NCBI GenBank assembly: GCA_963576735.1
Contig: OY755175.1
Coordinates: 17,004,401 to 17,068,400 of the forward strand
Length of the DNA stretch: 64,000 nucleotides
Direction: 5' to 3'
Source of the DNA: Bedellia somnulentella
Taxonomy: Eukaryota; Arthropoda; Insecta; Lepidoptera; Bedelliidae
The translations under genes were made by a program, and so were the position numbers. The notes below the pieces were generated by a model. The model saw only the letters and a program-made list of their open reading frames with translations, was not told the DNA's origin and searched no databases. Within the stretch, counting starts at the first letter, position 1; each line of letters opens with the position of its first letter. Positions 10,410 through 20,014 of the stretch are shown here, in pieces.

Positions 10410-13283
10410 TCATGTGCGCGTTGGGTCCTTGTCGTTTAAAAAATCTTGAACACTGTAGTAAGACTTCTTTAAAAGCATGGCTTTTATTGCCTTTTTAAAA
10501 GATGCCACAGGCAATTCCAATATGTCAGAAGGAAGTTTGTTGAACATTTTCAGGGATAGTCCCATAAAGGAGTTACTTACTTTATTAAGTCTCCACTTCG
10601 GTACGTGAAGTTTGTCCTTATTTCGAGTGTTAACAGTATGCCTATCACTAACTTTACTAAATTGGCCTATATTCTTTTTGGCATACATTAAATTCTCAAA
10701 TATGTATTGGCAAGGGACAGTTAAAATGCCAATTTCTTGAAATTTTTCGCGCAACGAATACCTCGACCTCAACATGTAAATAGATCGGATAGCTCGCTTT
10801 TGTAAGACGAAAACTTTATGAACATCAGCCGCTTTACCCCATAATAAAATACCGTACGACATAATACTATGAAAATAACTGAAATACACAATGCGAGCTG
10901 TTTCTACGTCTGCTATTTCTCTAATCTTACGCACGGCATACGCTGCTGAGCTCAGCCTTTTAGAAAGTGTTAGTATATGGGGTCCCCATTGCAACTTAGA
11001 ATCGATTATTATCCCTAGGAATTTTGTTTCTTTCACTAATTCTACTTGTTCACTATCAATAACAATATTGTTATCAACTTGCCTAACATTCGGTAAAGTA
11101 AATTTAATACATTTAGTTTTTTTGGCATTTAGAACCAGGTTATTTACAGTAAACCAATGCAATACCAGTGAGATAGCTTTATTTACGTCGTCAAGAGATG
11201 TAGAGGATCTCGCTACATTAAATATTAAAGATGTGTCATCTGCAAACATAACTATCTCAGAATACTTTTGTACCATAAATGGTAAATCATTAATGTAAAT
11301 CAGAAACAGTAATGGGCCAAGTATAGAACCTTGAGGAACGCCCATCTCTATTTCCGATCCTTCCGACGTGGTTCCATTAATATCAACCTTTAAAGTTCTT
11401 TTATGAAGATATGATGCCATTAATTTCAGTGCTTGCTCGTCAAAACCGTAATATTTAAGTTTAATCAACGCTATTTCTTTTTTTACACAATCAAAAGCTT
11501 TTGTGAGGTCACAAAATATACCTAATGCATCCCGGGAGTTTTCCCATGAATTAAAAATATGTTTCATTAGTGACACTCCTGCATCTACAGTAGACCTACC
11601 TTTGGTGAAACCATATTGCTCGTCATGGAATATATTATGATTGTTGAAATATGAAAGCATTTGGTTGGACATGATTTTCTCAAAAACTTTACTGAGAACT
11701 GGCAAAATAGAAATAGGCCTATAATTGGTAAAGTCCTGACTATCTCCTGATTTATGTAGTGGGATGAGCCTACTTAACTTCATACAGTCTGGAAATTCTC
11801 CTATATCTATACATTTATTAAAAAGTATCGTTAAATGAGGAGCGATTATATTTATTATTCTGTTTATGACGAAAACTGACATTCCTGTTATGTCTTCGGT
11901 TTTTTTAAGATTAATAGTTTTAAAATTTTTAATTATATCATTATTGTCAACATACTTGAAAGAAAACTGTGCTGTTGTTTTGGTAACATTTTGTTCCAAC
12001 AACTCAAGAGCTTTCTGGGGACATGAATTTAATTTCTCTGTTGTCTGAGTGGGGGTATTTATAAAATGATTTTCAAAAATGTCAGCAATTTGTGATTTTG
12101 ACTGTATCAGTTCATTATCTAATAATAAATTGAGATCATGTGGGGACTTTAGTTTTCCAGTTTCACTGTTAATTATTTTCCAGACAGTCTTACTCTTGTT
12201 AGAAGAATTCATAATTTTATGTTTTATGCATCTAGATTTAGCTTCACCACAAACTTTTTTGAAAATTTTTGAATAATTTCTGACATAAATAATAAAATCT
12301 TGGTTGAAGTTAAAGGACTTTTCTCTATAAATGTTATATAGGTGATCTCTACTTATTCTAATTCCAGCGGTGGCCCATTCAGCAAAAGAGCATTTTGTAT
12401 TACACAGTATTACCTTAGTTTTAAAGATTTTGTTGAATTCAGTTTTTAGCTCATTGATGAATGAAAGACAATTCTCTAATGATTCACTGCTTCTCATTGG
12501 GGGGCTGATGCTAGACCTAATATTATTTTCAAATAAGCTAAGTTTTTTTTCAGTTATCTGTCTACATACTATTGACTTTTTCTTTTCGATGGTAAATTCT
12601 AAATTTATAAATTGACCCTTGTGGTCTGAGGTAATGCAATCAAAAAGGAAGTGACCGGAGTAATCACAATTGCAATAAATATTATCTAAACATGTTGCAG
12701 AGGTCGAGGTAATTCGGGTTGGCTCATTAAATACATTTAGAAGATTAAATGATTGAAAAAATGTCAATATTCTCTCCTTTACTAGACCCTCACCCAACAA
12801 GTCAACATTGAAATCCCCACAAACTACAACCTCTCTGGAGCTGCGGGAAGCCATCCCCAAAGCATCTTCCATCGCTGCTTCAAAGATGTCATAGTTACCT
12901 TTGGGTGGGCGATATACACACAAAATTATATACTTGTTCAATTCAATGCATGAGATTTCTACATGTTGTTCAACAGAGAGTCTACAGATGTCTTTTCTTT
13001 CTTTAAATTTAATGTCTACATATAATAGTATCATACTACCCCCACACATTATGGACTCTCTGTTAAAACAACTGCCCACTGTGTAATTCTTTAAACTAAA
13101 ATTCATTTGTTCTGCTTTTAACCAGTGTTCTGTTAAACAAAGTATTTTGGCATTGTACTTATTAATGAATAACTCTAATTCTAATAGTTTGCAGGAAAGG
13201 CTCTGTATGTTCTGATGAACTAGTGAAATGTATGCCTTTTCCTTTGTCTTACTACCTAGTTTAAAGCTAAATTTGCAGATACA
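10410..13283 (-). CDS. LINE ORF2: AP-type endonuclease and reverse transcriptase
   Basis: The frame is open from about 13283 to the TAA/TAG-type stop at 10410. The first Met is at 13106, but that start would cut off part of the endonuclease: the EEP block (LVHQNIQSL, then LCLTEHWL) lies upstream in the same frame with no Met, and the frame overlaps the end of ORF1. Other endonuclease motifs are VYRPPKG, CGDFNVD and ITSDHKG. The RT shows YRPISILPVLSKVFEK, motif A IFCDLTKAFDCV, GVPQGSILGPLLF, and motif C MFADDTSL. All catalytic motifs look complete. The enzyme nicks target DNA and reverse-transcribes the element RNA in place. The absence of an AUG ahead of the endonuclease suggests production by frameshifting or reinitiation (see the heptamer at 13259-13265). 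Confidence 0.9.
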   Translation of the reverse strand, partial: CICKFSFKLGSKTKEKAYISLVHQNIQSLSCKLLELELFINKYNAKILCLTEHWLKAEQMNFSLKNYTVGSCFNRESIMCGGSMILLYVDIKFKERKDICRLSVEQHVEISCIELNKYIILCVYRPPKGNYDIFEAAMEDALGMASRSSREVVVCGDFNVDLLGEGLVKERILTFFQSFNLLNVFNEPTRITSTSATCLDNIYCNCDYSGHFLFDCITSDHKGQFINLEFTIEKKKSIVCRQITEKKLSLFENNIRSSISPPMRSSESLENCLSFINELKTEFNKIFKTKVILCNTKCSFAEWATAGIRISRDHLYNIYREKSFNFNQDFIIYVRNYSKIFKKVCGEAKSRCIKHKIMNSSNKSKTVWKIINSETGKLKSPHDLNLLLDNELIQSKSQIADIFENHFINTPTQTTEKLNSCPQKALELLEQNVTKTTAQFSFKYVDNNDIIKNFKTINLKKTEDITGMSVFVINRIINIIAPHLTILFNKCIDIGEFPDCMKLSRLIPLHKSGDSQDFTNYRPISILPVLSKVFEKIMSNQMLSYFNNHNIFHDEQYGFTKGRSTVDAGVSLMKHIFNSWENSRDALGIFCDLTKAFDCVKKEIALIKLKYYGFDEQALKLMASYLHKRTLKVDINGTTSEGSEIEMGVPQGSILGPLLFLIYINDLPFMVQKYSEIVMFADDTSLIFNVARSSTSLDDVNKAISLVLHWFTVNNLVLNAKKTKCIKFTLPNVRQVDNNIVIDSEQVELVKETKFLGIIIDSKLQWGPHILTLSKRLSSAAYAVRKIREIADVETARIVYFSYFHSIMSYGILLWGKAADVHKVFVLQKRAIRSIYMLRSRYSLREKFQEIGILTVPCQYIFENLMYAKKNIGQFSKVSDRHTVNTRNKDKLHVPKWRLNKVSNSFMGLSLKMFNKLPSDILELPVASFKKAIKAMLLKKSYYSVQDFLNDKDPTRT

Positions 13284-14743
13284 TTAGTACATGTACTAAT
13301 AACTGCATCCAAGTCAGATGAAATTGTTATGTTATTCAAATTAATAACATTGTTGTATACAATATTACTAGCTAGTAACATAGCTAGACGTTTTTTAGAA
13401 TGTTCAGGTACTTTCAAGGTACTTTTAGTCAATAATGGTTTCTTAATATAATTATTTATATTAAAATTAACAATTTTTTGCCTATATCCCAAGGTCAAAT
13501 TATATAGTAACATATTTAGTTTATAAATCCTAGTATTAACCTTATAGCTAAGATGCTTGGAATATAGGAAGTCACTTATAATTATTTTTCTAACATTTAA
13601 ATTAACTAACCTCTCAAATGATTTCTTTAAGTCACTTGGATTCACCTTATTACTCGAACCAATTAAAATAACTAAAGTAGTATTGGAGTCATATTGTTCT
13701 TTTAAAATGGTATTTATTATTTGAGAGTAACTTGCTCCGGGCATACAAGTATTTAAAATACATTGGTCTAATTCTTTGTTTAAATGATGGCCAATGTTAA
13801 CACCAAGAGAATCGGAGAAGACTAAAGTCCTCTGAGTCGACACATCTCTATTGTAAGCAAAAGTGGGCTGAACCATATTATTTCTATTTTCAGGAGATAC
13901 ATCATTTATGACAGTACTTACACTTTCACACTTAGTGCAAAAACTAGATAGTGTTTCTACTGTTTTGATATTTTCATTACTTAACTCTATGATTTCTTCT
14001 AATCCTACTATGTAGCTTTGCATTTCTAAGTGACTATTATGATAGTTTACTGTAATATCTTGAAGAGATTTTTCTAACTCTATAATTCTATTACTATCAT
14101 GACTTAGTTTAACTTTGTTACTGTCTAGAGAAAGTTCATAATCACTACATAGTTGTTCTAGCCTATTTAACTTAAACTTCATCTCATGATGTTGACTGCA
14201 CCTAAGTTTATTAAGTTTTTTTACAAGATTTCTTACAGTTCTTTTAAGTTTAAGGTACTTTTTTAACTTTCTGGAACCTTTTATGTTCACAATTGGTAGG
14301 GATTTTTCCTCCTTTAATGGAGTAGTCAAGTCTATTGTTGGCATATCAATAATGTTATCATACATTCGCTGCAGAATAATTGAGTTCTCCTCTGTTTTCT
14401 TACTTCTTAATGAATGTAGTTCTAATTCAGCTCCTGCTAGTTGTGCTTTTAACAATTCTATTTCTTTCAGTGCTACTTCATGAAAATCATAACTGTTTTG
14501 GTGCAAACTAACATCTCTTTCCAGGGCCAATCTTTGGGCTATGCTATCTTGCAGCTCTGCATCCAAGTCAACAAGTTGTTTCCTTAAACAAGAATTGGTT
14601 TTAATAATATTGTTTATTTCTTGCTCACTATCCTCACGTTCCTCTAACAATTTTATGGTATTTTCTTTAGATTTTTTTAATTCTAAAAGGGTTGAATTTA
14701 ACTTCTTTTCTAAATTACTAATAGTTTCACTGCGAGTAGGCAT
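13256..14743 (-). CDS. LINE ORF1: coiled-coil and SGNH/GDSL esterase-like protein
   Basis: This is 495 residues starting at the ATG at 14743. The first roughly 260 residues are heptad-rich coiled coil (many Leu/Ile with Lys/Glu). A segment with the spaced pair CTKC follows. The C-terminal third resembles the SGNH-hydrolase fold found in ORF1 of CR1 and L2 elements: block I TLVFSDSLGV (nucleophile Ser in DS), block II GASYSQI, block III ILIGSSNK (the G-x-N-type block). The catalytic His was not identified with confidence. ORF1p of this type binds element RNA and forms particles. ORF1 ends AAC TAG within a slippery heptamer that precedes ORF2. Confidence 0.82.
   Translation of the reverse strand: MPTRSETISNLEKKLNSTLLELKKSKENTIKLLEEREDSEQEINNIIKTNSCLRKQLVDLDAELQDSIAQRLALERDVSLHQNSYDFHEVALKEIELLKAQLAGAELELHSLRSKKTEENSIILQRMYDNIIDMPTIDLTTPLKEEKSLPIVNIKGSRKLKKYLKLKRTVRNLVKKLNKLRCSQHHEMKFKLNRLEQLCSDYELSLDSNKVKLSHDSNRIIELEKSLQDITVNYHNSHLEMQSYIVGLEEIIELSNENIKTVETLSSFCTKCESVSTVINDVSPENRNNMVQPTFAYNRDVSTQRTLVFSDSLGVNIGHHLNKELDQCILNTCMPGASYSQIINTILKEQYDSNTTLVILIGSSNKVNPSDLKKSFERLVNLNVRKIIISDFLYSKHLSYKVNTRIYKLNMLLYNLTLGYRQKIVNFNINNYIKKPLLTKSTLKVPEHSKKRLAMLLASNIVYNNVINLNNITISSDLDAVISTCTNVSANLALN
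13259..13265 (-). promoter_or_regulatory. candidate -1 ribosomal frameshift heptamer T TTA AAC at the ORF1/ORF2 junction
   Basis: In the ORF1 frame the sequence reads GCT TTA AAC TAG. T TTA AAC matches the canonical X XXY YYZ slippery heptamer, and a -1 slip gives TTT AAA CTA GGT, which is exactly the ORF2 frame. The stop codon follows at once. A possible stem (AGGAAAAGGC at 13243-13234 with GCCTTTCCT at 13201-13193) lies 15 nt downstream, further than typical. The same heptamer and stop are kept in the second copy (40944-40950). Confidence 0.6.
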
Positions 14744-15206
14744 TTTAACTATTTTTAAGCTAATGGTACTTGATATTGTAAACTAAGTTTTATTTACTAG
14801 ATAACTTATTGACTAATTTAAGGTTATATTTTATGATAAGAGTATATCTAGTAAAATATAAGTGGATAAGAAGAAATATAACTCATTTATTCAGTATTTA
14901 GTTAAACTGAGGTATTGTTTTAATGTGTGAATTGTGAAATAAAGAAAAAATACTGGCCTGAAAAAACCGTTGAAACAAGCGCAAACCAATACTTTAATAT
15001 AATCACGAAATAATTATTAAACTTCAATACTCCTTATATAACATATGTTATCCTTAATAAATGGAGTTCTTTTCAGTGAGAATTCTTTCGATATCTATCT
15101 TAATTATAATTAAAAATTCTAAAAATTAAATTTTCGACACAAACACTTGTCGATGCCACAGAGTCATAGAAAATAATTCACAGAGTCATAGAAAATAATT
15201 GTCCTC

Positions 15207-16904
15207 GGGCAGTGTATGGGGTGCTGGAGAACGATCCTGAGTTTAGACGGTCAGCGGATGACGGATGCGAATGACCAAATTGATATAAGGCGAGGGATTT
15301 TCCAGGGCGATTGCCTGAGTCCAGTTTGGTTTTGCTTGGCCCTGAATCCTCTAAGTACACTCTTGGAGAATTCAGGGACAGGCTTTCAGTTTCGGAGAGG
15401 CGGACCACGCTTGCCTCATCTCCTTTACATGGATGACCTGAAGCTTTACGCCCCCACGGCTGACAGATTGGCGGAGCTACTGACGATCACTAATGATTTC
15501 AGTGGTTCCGTCAAGATGGAGCTCGGGGTCGATAAGTGTGCGGTCATTCATGTTGAGAAGGGGCATGTCGTGCACTCTGATGGTGTCGATGTCGGCACCA
15601 ATCATTTGAGGGCACTCTCCGAGGCTGAAACATACCGGTATCTGGGCATGTCACAAACCATCGGTGTGAAGGTGGCAGACGTGAAACAGGGTGTTTGCGA
15701 GGAGTTTTATGAACGACTGAAAAGTGTGCTTAATAGCTACTTATCAGGCGTTAATAAAATCCGAGCCATTAACTCCTGCGTCATGCCTGTACTGATGTAC
15801 ACGTTTGGCGTGCTCAGATGGACTCAGTCCGAACTAGACGCTCTGGACAGACGAGTCCGCACGACGATGACCTCTCATCGAATGCATCATCCGAGATCGT
15901 CGGTTATGAGATTGTATATCCCGCGGAAGTGTGGTGGTCGAGGCCTCTTGAGTGCCAAAACCATGCACAACCGCGAGGTATGCAACCTCAGAAACTATTT
16001 TTTGACGATGACGGATGATAGTATTCGGGGAGAGGTGGTCGCTAGTGATAAAGGACTGACTCCCTTATCGTTGGCCTCACAGGATTGGCGAACCCCGGAG
16101 GTACTTAGCACCTCTGATCGGGAGTCCGTATGGAAAGAGAAGGAGCTGCACGGGAGGTTTTACAAGGTACTTCACGAACCTTTCGTGGACCGTAAAGCCT
16201 CCCTGCATTGGCTGCGTTTCGGGGACCTCTTTGGGGAAACCGAAGGTTTTGTCTGTGCAATACAGGACCAGGTTATCAAGACGCGGAACTATCGGAAATA
16301 CATCCTAAAGGACGGTACCACAGACATCTGTCGAGCATGTGGCCGTCCCAGAGAGTCACTTAGGCATGTTGTTTCCGATTGTTCGGCTCTTGCTAACACT
16401 GAGTACTTGCACAGACACAACCAAGCAGCCAAAATCCTACATCAGGAGCTCGCTCTGAAATACGGACTCTTGCAACAGAGGCTGCCGTATTACAAGTATC
16501 TGCCGGAGCCAATCCTAGAAAAACACCGAGCCAAAATCTATTGGGACCGATCCGTTATCACGGACAGGACTATTCTAGCGAATATCGTGGTATGGGATCG
16601 GTCGCAGTCGAGGGTATTTCTAGTGGATGTCACTATCCCTCATGACGAGGGTCTCGTGAAAGCCGACACCGAGAAGCGTCGGAAATATCTCGATCTGGCT
16701 CACGAGATCATCGACATGTGGGGTGTGACTTCGACAGAAATAATCCCAATTGTTTTGTCCGCGAACGGGTTAATTCCAACCAGCCTCGCGACCCACTTGA
16801 GGCGGTTGGATTTCTGTGGCGTGTCGGTTCCAGCACAAATGCAGAAAGCGGTGCTGCTCGATACGGCTCGGATCGTCCGTCGGTTCTTGAACCTGACTCC
16901 CTGA
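15207..16904 (+). CDS. Dong/R4-like ORF, rest of RT and restriction-like endonuclease region
   Basis: The frame resumes directly after the repeated TCCTC and continues the protein interrupted at 10029 (565 codons to the TGA at 16902-16904). The order is GIFQGDCLSPVWF, the catalytic YMDD (LLYMDDLKL), the RT thumb, then a C-x2-C-x8-H-x4-C cluster (CRACGRPRESLRHVVSDC). Next comes the endonuclease-like stretch WDRSVITDRTILANIVVWD and LVDVTIPHDEGLVKA. Family members usually carry R/K-P-D between AN and IVV as the first catalytic acid of the PD-(D/E)XK fold. Here ANIVVWD lacks those residues while the downstream Asp (VDVT) is kept. This looks like a 9 nt in-frame loss and would be expected to abolish target cleavage. 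Confidence 0.85.
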   Translation, partial: GQCMGCWRTILSLDGQRMTDANDQIDIRRGIFQGDCLSPVWFCLALNPLSTLLENSGTGFQFRRGGPRLPHLLYMDDLKLYAPTADRLAELLTITNDFSGSVKMELGVDKCAVIHVEKGHVVHSDGVDVGTNHLRALSEAETYRYLGMSQTIGVKVADVKQGVCEEFYERLKSVLNSYLSGVNKIRAINSCVMPVLMYTFGVLRWTQSELDALDRRVRTTMTSHRMHHPRSSVMRLYIPRKCGGRGLLSAKTMHNREVCNLRNYFLTMTDDSIRGEVVASDKGLTPLSLASQDWRTPEVLSTSDRESVWKEKELHGRFYKVLHEPFVDRKASLHWLRFGDLFGETEGFVCAIQDQVIKTRNYRKYILKDGTTDICRACGRPRESLRHVVSDCSALANTEYLHRHNQAAKILHQELALKYGLLQQRLPYYKYLPEPILEKHRAKIYWDRSVITDRTILANIVVWDRSQSRVFLVDVTIPHDEGLVKADTEKRRKYLDLAHEIIDMWGVTSTEIIPIVLSANGLIPTSLATHLRRLDFCGVSVPAQMQKAVLLDTARIVRRFLNLTP

Positions 16905-17019
16905 CCCCGACCGACTGTTCTTTTGTCGGGGAGTACCGCCTCTCCCATTTAAAATTTATATTTTCTTTTTCGGCCATGGGAGAGGCGAGGAACTAAAAGT
17001 AATGCCAAAATAATAATAA

Positions 17020-17344
17020 AGCCATTTTATTTTCGATTGAAAACCTGACTAAAAATACAATAGTTCCATGCAGTTTAAATTAATTGAATTATACAGTTTA
17101 ATTGCGATTTAAATTTAAAATTGTATATATGAATTGATAATTGTAGTGTATAAAATTAATTGATATATATAAATTTAATTGAGATTTAAATTTAAAATAG
17201 TATAAATTAAATTGATTTTAATAGTTTTAACTGTAAAACTTAAAATAATAATAATAAAATTAAAAATGTAAAGTACCTATATAAATTTAAAATAAGTTCA
17301 AACATAAACCACAAAATCATAACTTTCATATAAAAACAGAATAG
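17020..17344. other. very AT-rich spacer between two LINEs
   Basis: Low-complexity sequence made of repeated ATTTAAATTTAAAAT and TTGATATATAAATTTAATTG-like blocks. No gene was seen. Confidence 0.5.
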
Positions 17345-17854
17345 GTATTAATTTCATGATTACGTGTCAATCGAAAGCCCACTGTCGGGCGAAGGCCTCC
17401 TCCATAGTTTGCCAAGTAGGTCTGTCATGTGCGAGTCTGGTCCAGGTGTGTCCGGCCAGAGCGACGATGTCATCACTCCAGCGCATGCGCGGTCTGCCGC
17501 GCGGACGCTTCTTGTCTCTCGGGAACCAGTGTATAATCTTTTCACTCCATCTTCCATCTCTGGTACGCGCGATATGACCGGCCCATCTCCACTTTAATTT
17601 GCAAGCTAGTTCTGCGACGTCCTTTATCTTTGTTATTTTCCGTATATCCACATTTCGTTTCTTGTCTTTAAGTTTAAAGCCTAGCATGCTTCTTTCAGCC
17701 GCTCGCTGAAATACTTTTATTTTATTAAGAACTAGCAGCCCGTCCCGGCTTCGCTCGGGCATGAATTATCATTAACATTTTGTTTTTTATTTTATTACAT
17801 GTATTATTATTTTAACATATTTTTTTAAAGTTTTAAACTATGTTATATTTTTTT

Positions 17855-18361
17855 GCTGTGTAGTGTCGGCTTAGAATAGCACTACCCCATTTCTTCCGGT
17901 GGGTGTACGTAAGAGGCGACTAACGGTTTTGGGGCTTTTGAGGGATTTTTGGGCGATGCGGTTGGTGACCCATCACCAACAACCTTTATTTCACCATCTT
18001 TTCCCCACACAACTTCCAAAAGTACATACATACATATACTCACGGCTATCAATCCCTAGAAGGGGTAGCCAGAGCTAAGGAATTAGAAATTCCTCAGCCA
18101 CTTTTGGAAGTTGTGTGGGACAAAGATGGTAAAATAAAGGTTGTTGGTGATGGGTCTCCAACCGCATCGCCCAAAATCCCTTAAAAGCCCCAATACCGTT
18201 AGTCGCCTCTTACGTACACCCACCGGAAGAAATGGGGTAGTGCTATTCTAAGCCGACACTACACAGCAGACTTCCAAAAGTGGCTGAGGAATTTCTGATT
18301 CCTTAGCTCTGGCTACCCCTTCTAGGGATTTAAAGCCGTGAGTATGTGTATGTATGTATGT
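17855..18361 (+). repeat. SINE-A copy with another SINE-A inserted inside it
   Basis: The outer SINE is flanked by the 15 bp duplication ATGTTATATTTTTTT (17840-17854 and 18362-18376). The inner copy (18024-18269) lies on the minus strand and is bracketed by ACTTCCAAAAGT (18012-18023 and 18270-18281). Both duplications are of the length made by LINE machinery. The structure gives exact ends for the family: 5' (C)TGCTGTGTAGTGTCGG and 3' GTGAGTATATGTATGTATGT. Confidence 0.92.
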
Positions 18362-18447
18362 ATGTTATATTTTTTTGTATTTATATTTATATATATTTTT
18401 TTATTTTTTTTATTTTTTATAATGAGTAATTACATCAAAAGCCATTC

Positions 18448-18800
18448 AATTTATAGAGTTAGAGCTTCCCTGTAAACAATATTTGACGTTGTTGTATTTT
18501 GGGGCAGCAAAATAAATTGATTTTCAGGAGCTCCCACCCGCGACAGGCCAACGTACAGTTGACCGTGAGTAAAACAATTCTTTCGCAGGTCAATCCCTAC
18601 TAATGTGAAGGTTTGGCCTTGGAACTTATTAATTGTTAAAGCAAAAGATGTTTTAACCGGAAATTGTAGCCGTTTAAATGGAATTGGAAGATCAGTTGGG
18701 ATCATCGGTATCCTCGGTATATGAGCTAATTGACCGGCTGCTGGACTAGTGATAATAGTCGCTACAATTAAATTTTGCTTTAACTCTTTGATAAGCAGCC
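18448..18800 (-). pseudogene. Helitron helicase C-terminal fragment
   Basis: The translation runs from about YGRLLIKELKQNLIVATI through LTINKFQGQTF and HGQLYVGLSRV to a stop near 18451. These are the last conserved motifs of the PIF1-type helicase domain of Helitron RepHel proteins. The N-terminal Rep nuclease and most helicase motifs are missing, and the sequence degenerates upstream of 18800. Confidence 0.85.
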
Positions 18801-19025
18801 TCCCGTACCCCTTCGTGACGCCTGCAACAACTTACTATGCATAGCTAATCGAGCGGAGTTTTATCTATTTTTTTAATTCGAGATAACTTTCGAATGGAAT
18901 GTTCGAATTGAATAATTCGAAAAGTAATATAAGGGTATTGAAGTAGTCGGAAATAATATATACGTTTTTTATAAGGATTAGATAGGTACAAATAAAGAGC
19001 CTTTTCTAAAGCAGGATTTTAATTA

Positions 19026-19146
19026 TCTATACTTATAATAAATCTGTAGAGAGGTCAATTCTGTACATGAAATATATTCTCAAAATAACCATCAGGTGGT
19101 GATTAGGGATCGATACTGATGCCAAAAATGCAATCAGTAAAATTTT

Positions 19147-19177
<31 letters not shown>

Positions 19178-20014
19178 CTGTCTGTCTGTCTGTCTGTCGG
19201 TTTGTATGTTCCTTATGGAAACAAAAACTACTCGACGGATTTTAACGAAACTTGGTACAATTATTCTTCATACACCTGCGCAGGTTTTTGTATACTTTCC
19301 AGCAGAGTAGTCAAGGGGAATTTTGGGTAATTTTGGGAAAAAGGGAGAAGTTACTCCATTTTTTAAGCTTCCGTCGCGTGTGCAGCCTCAATGGTTAAAT
19401 TTACATAGAAATCATGTGTGACGGAAATATTCTTCATAAAAATATCTAAAAAAAAATCCTCAGCAGTTTATGTCTATCTTTTACGGTTGGCTCACAATAA
19501 CACGTGTAATTCCTGATAGCTTAGCAGTTCGGATCATTCTGATTATATTTGTTAACTCTTACGTTTGTAAACGTCTCACTCATCCCAAATTTAAAAAAGG
19601 TAACATTATTACCTATTCAATAAAAAAAAGAATCATAGAAATCGGTAGACAAACAACGAAATTATACATAAAATAAGCCATCGCGCCCGCAAAACTAAAT
19701 CTTTACTAATTTACATATAACATACTAGATGGCGCGAGTAGTTGCATCCTAAATCACGTAATGATTTATTTTTTAGATTGTTATAAATACTTAATAGCGT
19801 TTTATTTAAAAATTTGCTATTAAACGGAAATACTGAACCGTTCATCAAAGCGCATTTAAAATCACCAAACTACACTGTTTAGGGAGTGCTATAAATTTAA
19901 TAAATTGAAAACATTGCGCTGAATTTCACAATGCTTGAGCAGTGACTGAAGAAAGAAACCCCAGATATTTAAAAAAACAACGCTACCCGTGCGAAGCTGG
20001 GACGATCCACTAGT
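19026..20014 (+). mobile_element. non-autonomous Helitron nested in the larger Helitron
   Basis: The 5' end is TCTATACTTATAATAAATC preceded by A. The 3' end is ACCCGTGCGAAGCTGGGACG, then ATCCACTAG, followed by T. This is the TC...CTAG, A^T insertion pattern with a hairpin-forming tail. It contains a (CTGT)n microsatellite (about 19149-19199). No intact ORF was seen. It lies opposite in orientation to its host Helitron. Confidence 0.72.

Larger units (their letters stand above)
10030..15201 (-). mobile_element. intact CR1/L2-group LINE with SGNH-esterase ORF1 and EEP-RT ORF2
   Basis: The element is 5172 bp on the minus strand. Its 5' end is near 15201 and starts with a 22 bp tandem duplication (about 15159-15201). 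ORF1 (495 aa) and ORF2 (about 950 codons) are both uninterrupted. ORF1 has a coiled coil plus an SGNH/GDSL-type esterase region, and ORF2 has an apurinic-like endonuclease plus RT, which is the CR1/L2 architecture. The 3' end shows TTTTGAC-type repeats and a T run (an A19 run on the plus strand just after 10029) rather than poly-A. It is flanked by TCCTC. Because both ORFs are open it may be recently active. A second, damaged copy lies at 37747-41262. Confidence 0.88.
7934..17009 (+). mobile_element. Dong/R4-clade non-LTR retrotransposon in (TAA)n, split by another LINE
   Basis: The element begins just after (TAA)n at about 7917-7933 and ends just before another TAA run (about 17010-17019). 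A single long ORF encodes an RT followed by a C-terminal cysteine motif and a restriction-like endonuclease-type region, the layout of the R2/R4/Dong group. Insertion into TAA repeats is the known habit of Dong of Bombyx mori. Without the 5172 bp LINE inserted after 10029, the element is about 3.9 kb, close to full length. A 5 bp repeat, TCCTC, brackets the inserted LINE (10025-10029 and 15202-15206). Confidence 0.88.

Noticed and set aside
19149..19199. CRISPR-like or functional tandem repeat
   Set aside because: It is a simple (CTGT)n microsatellite within a Helitron, with no spacers.
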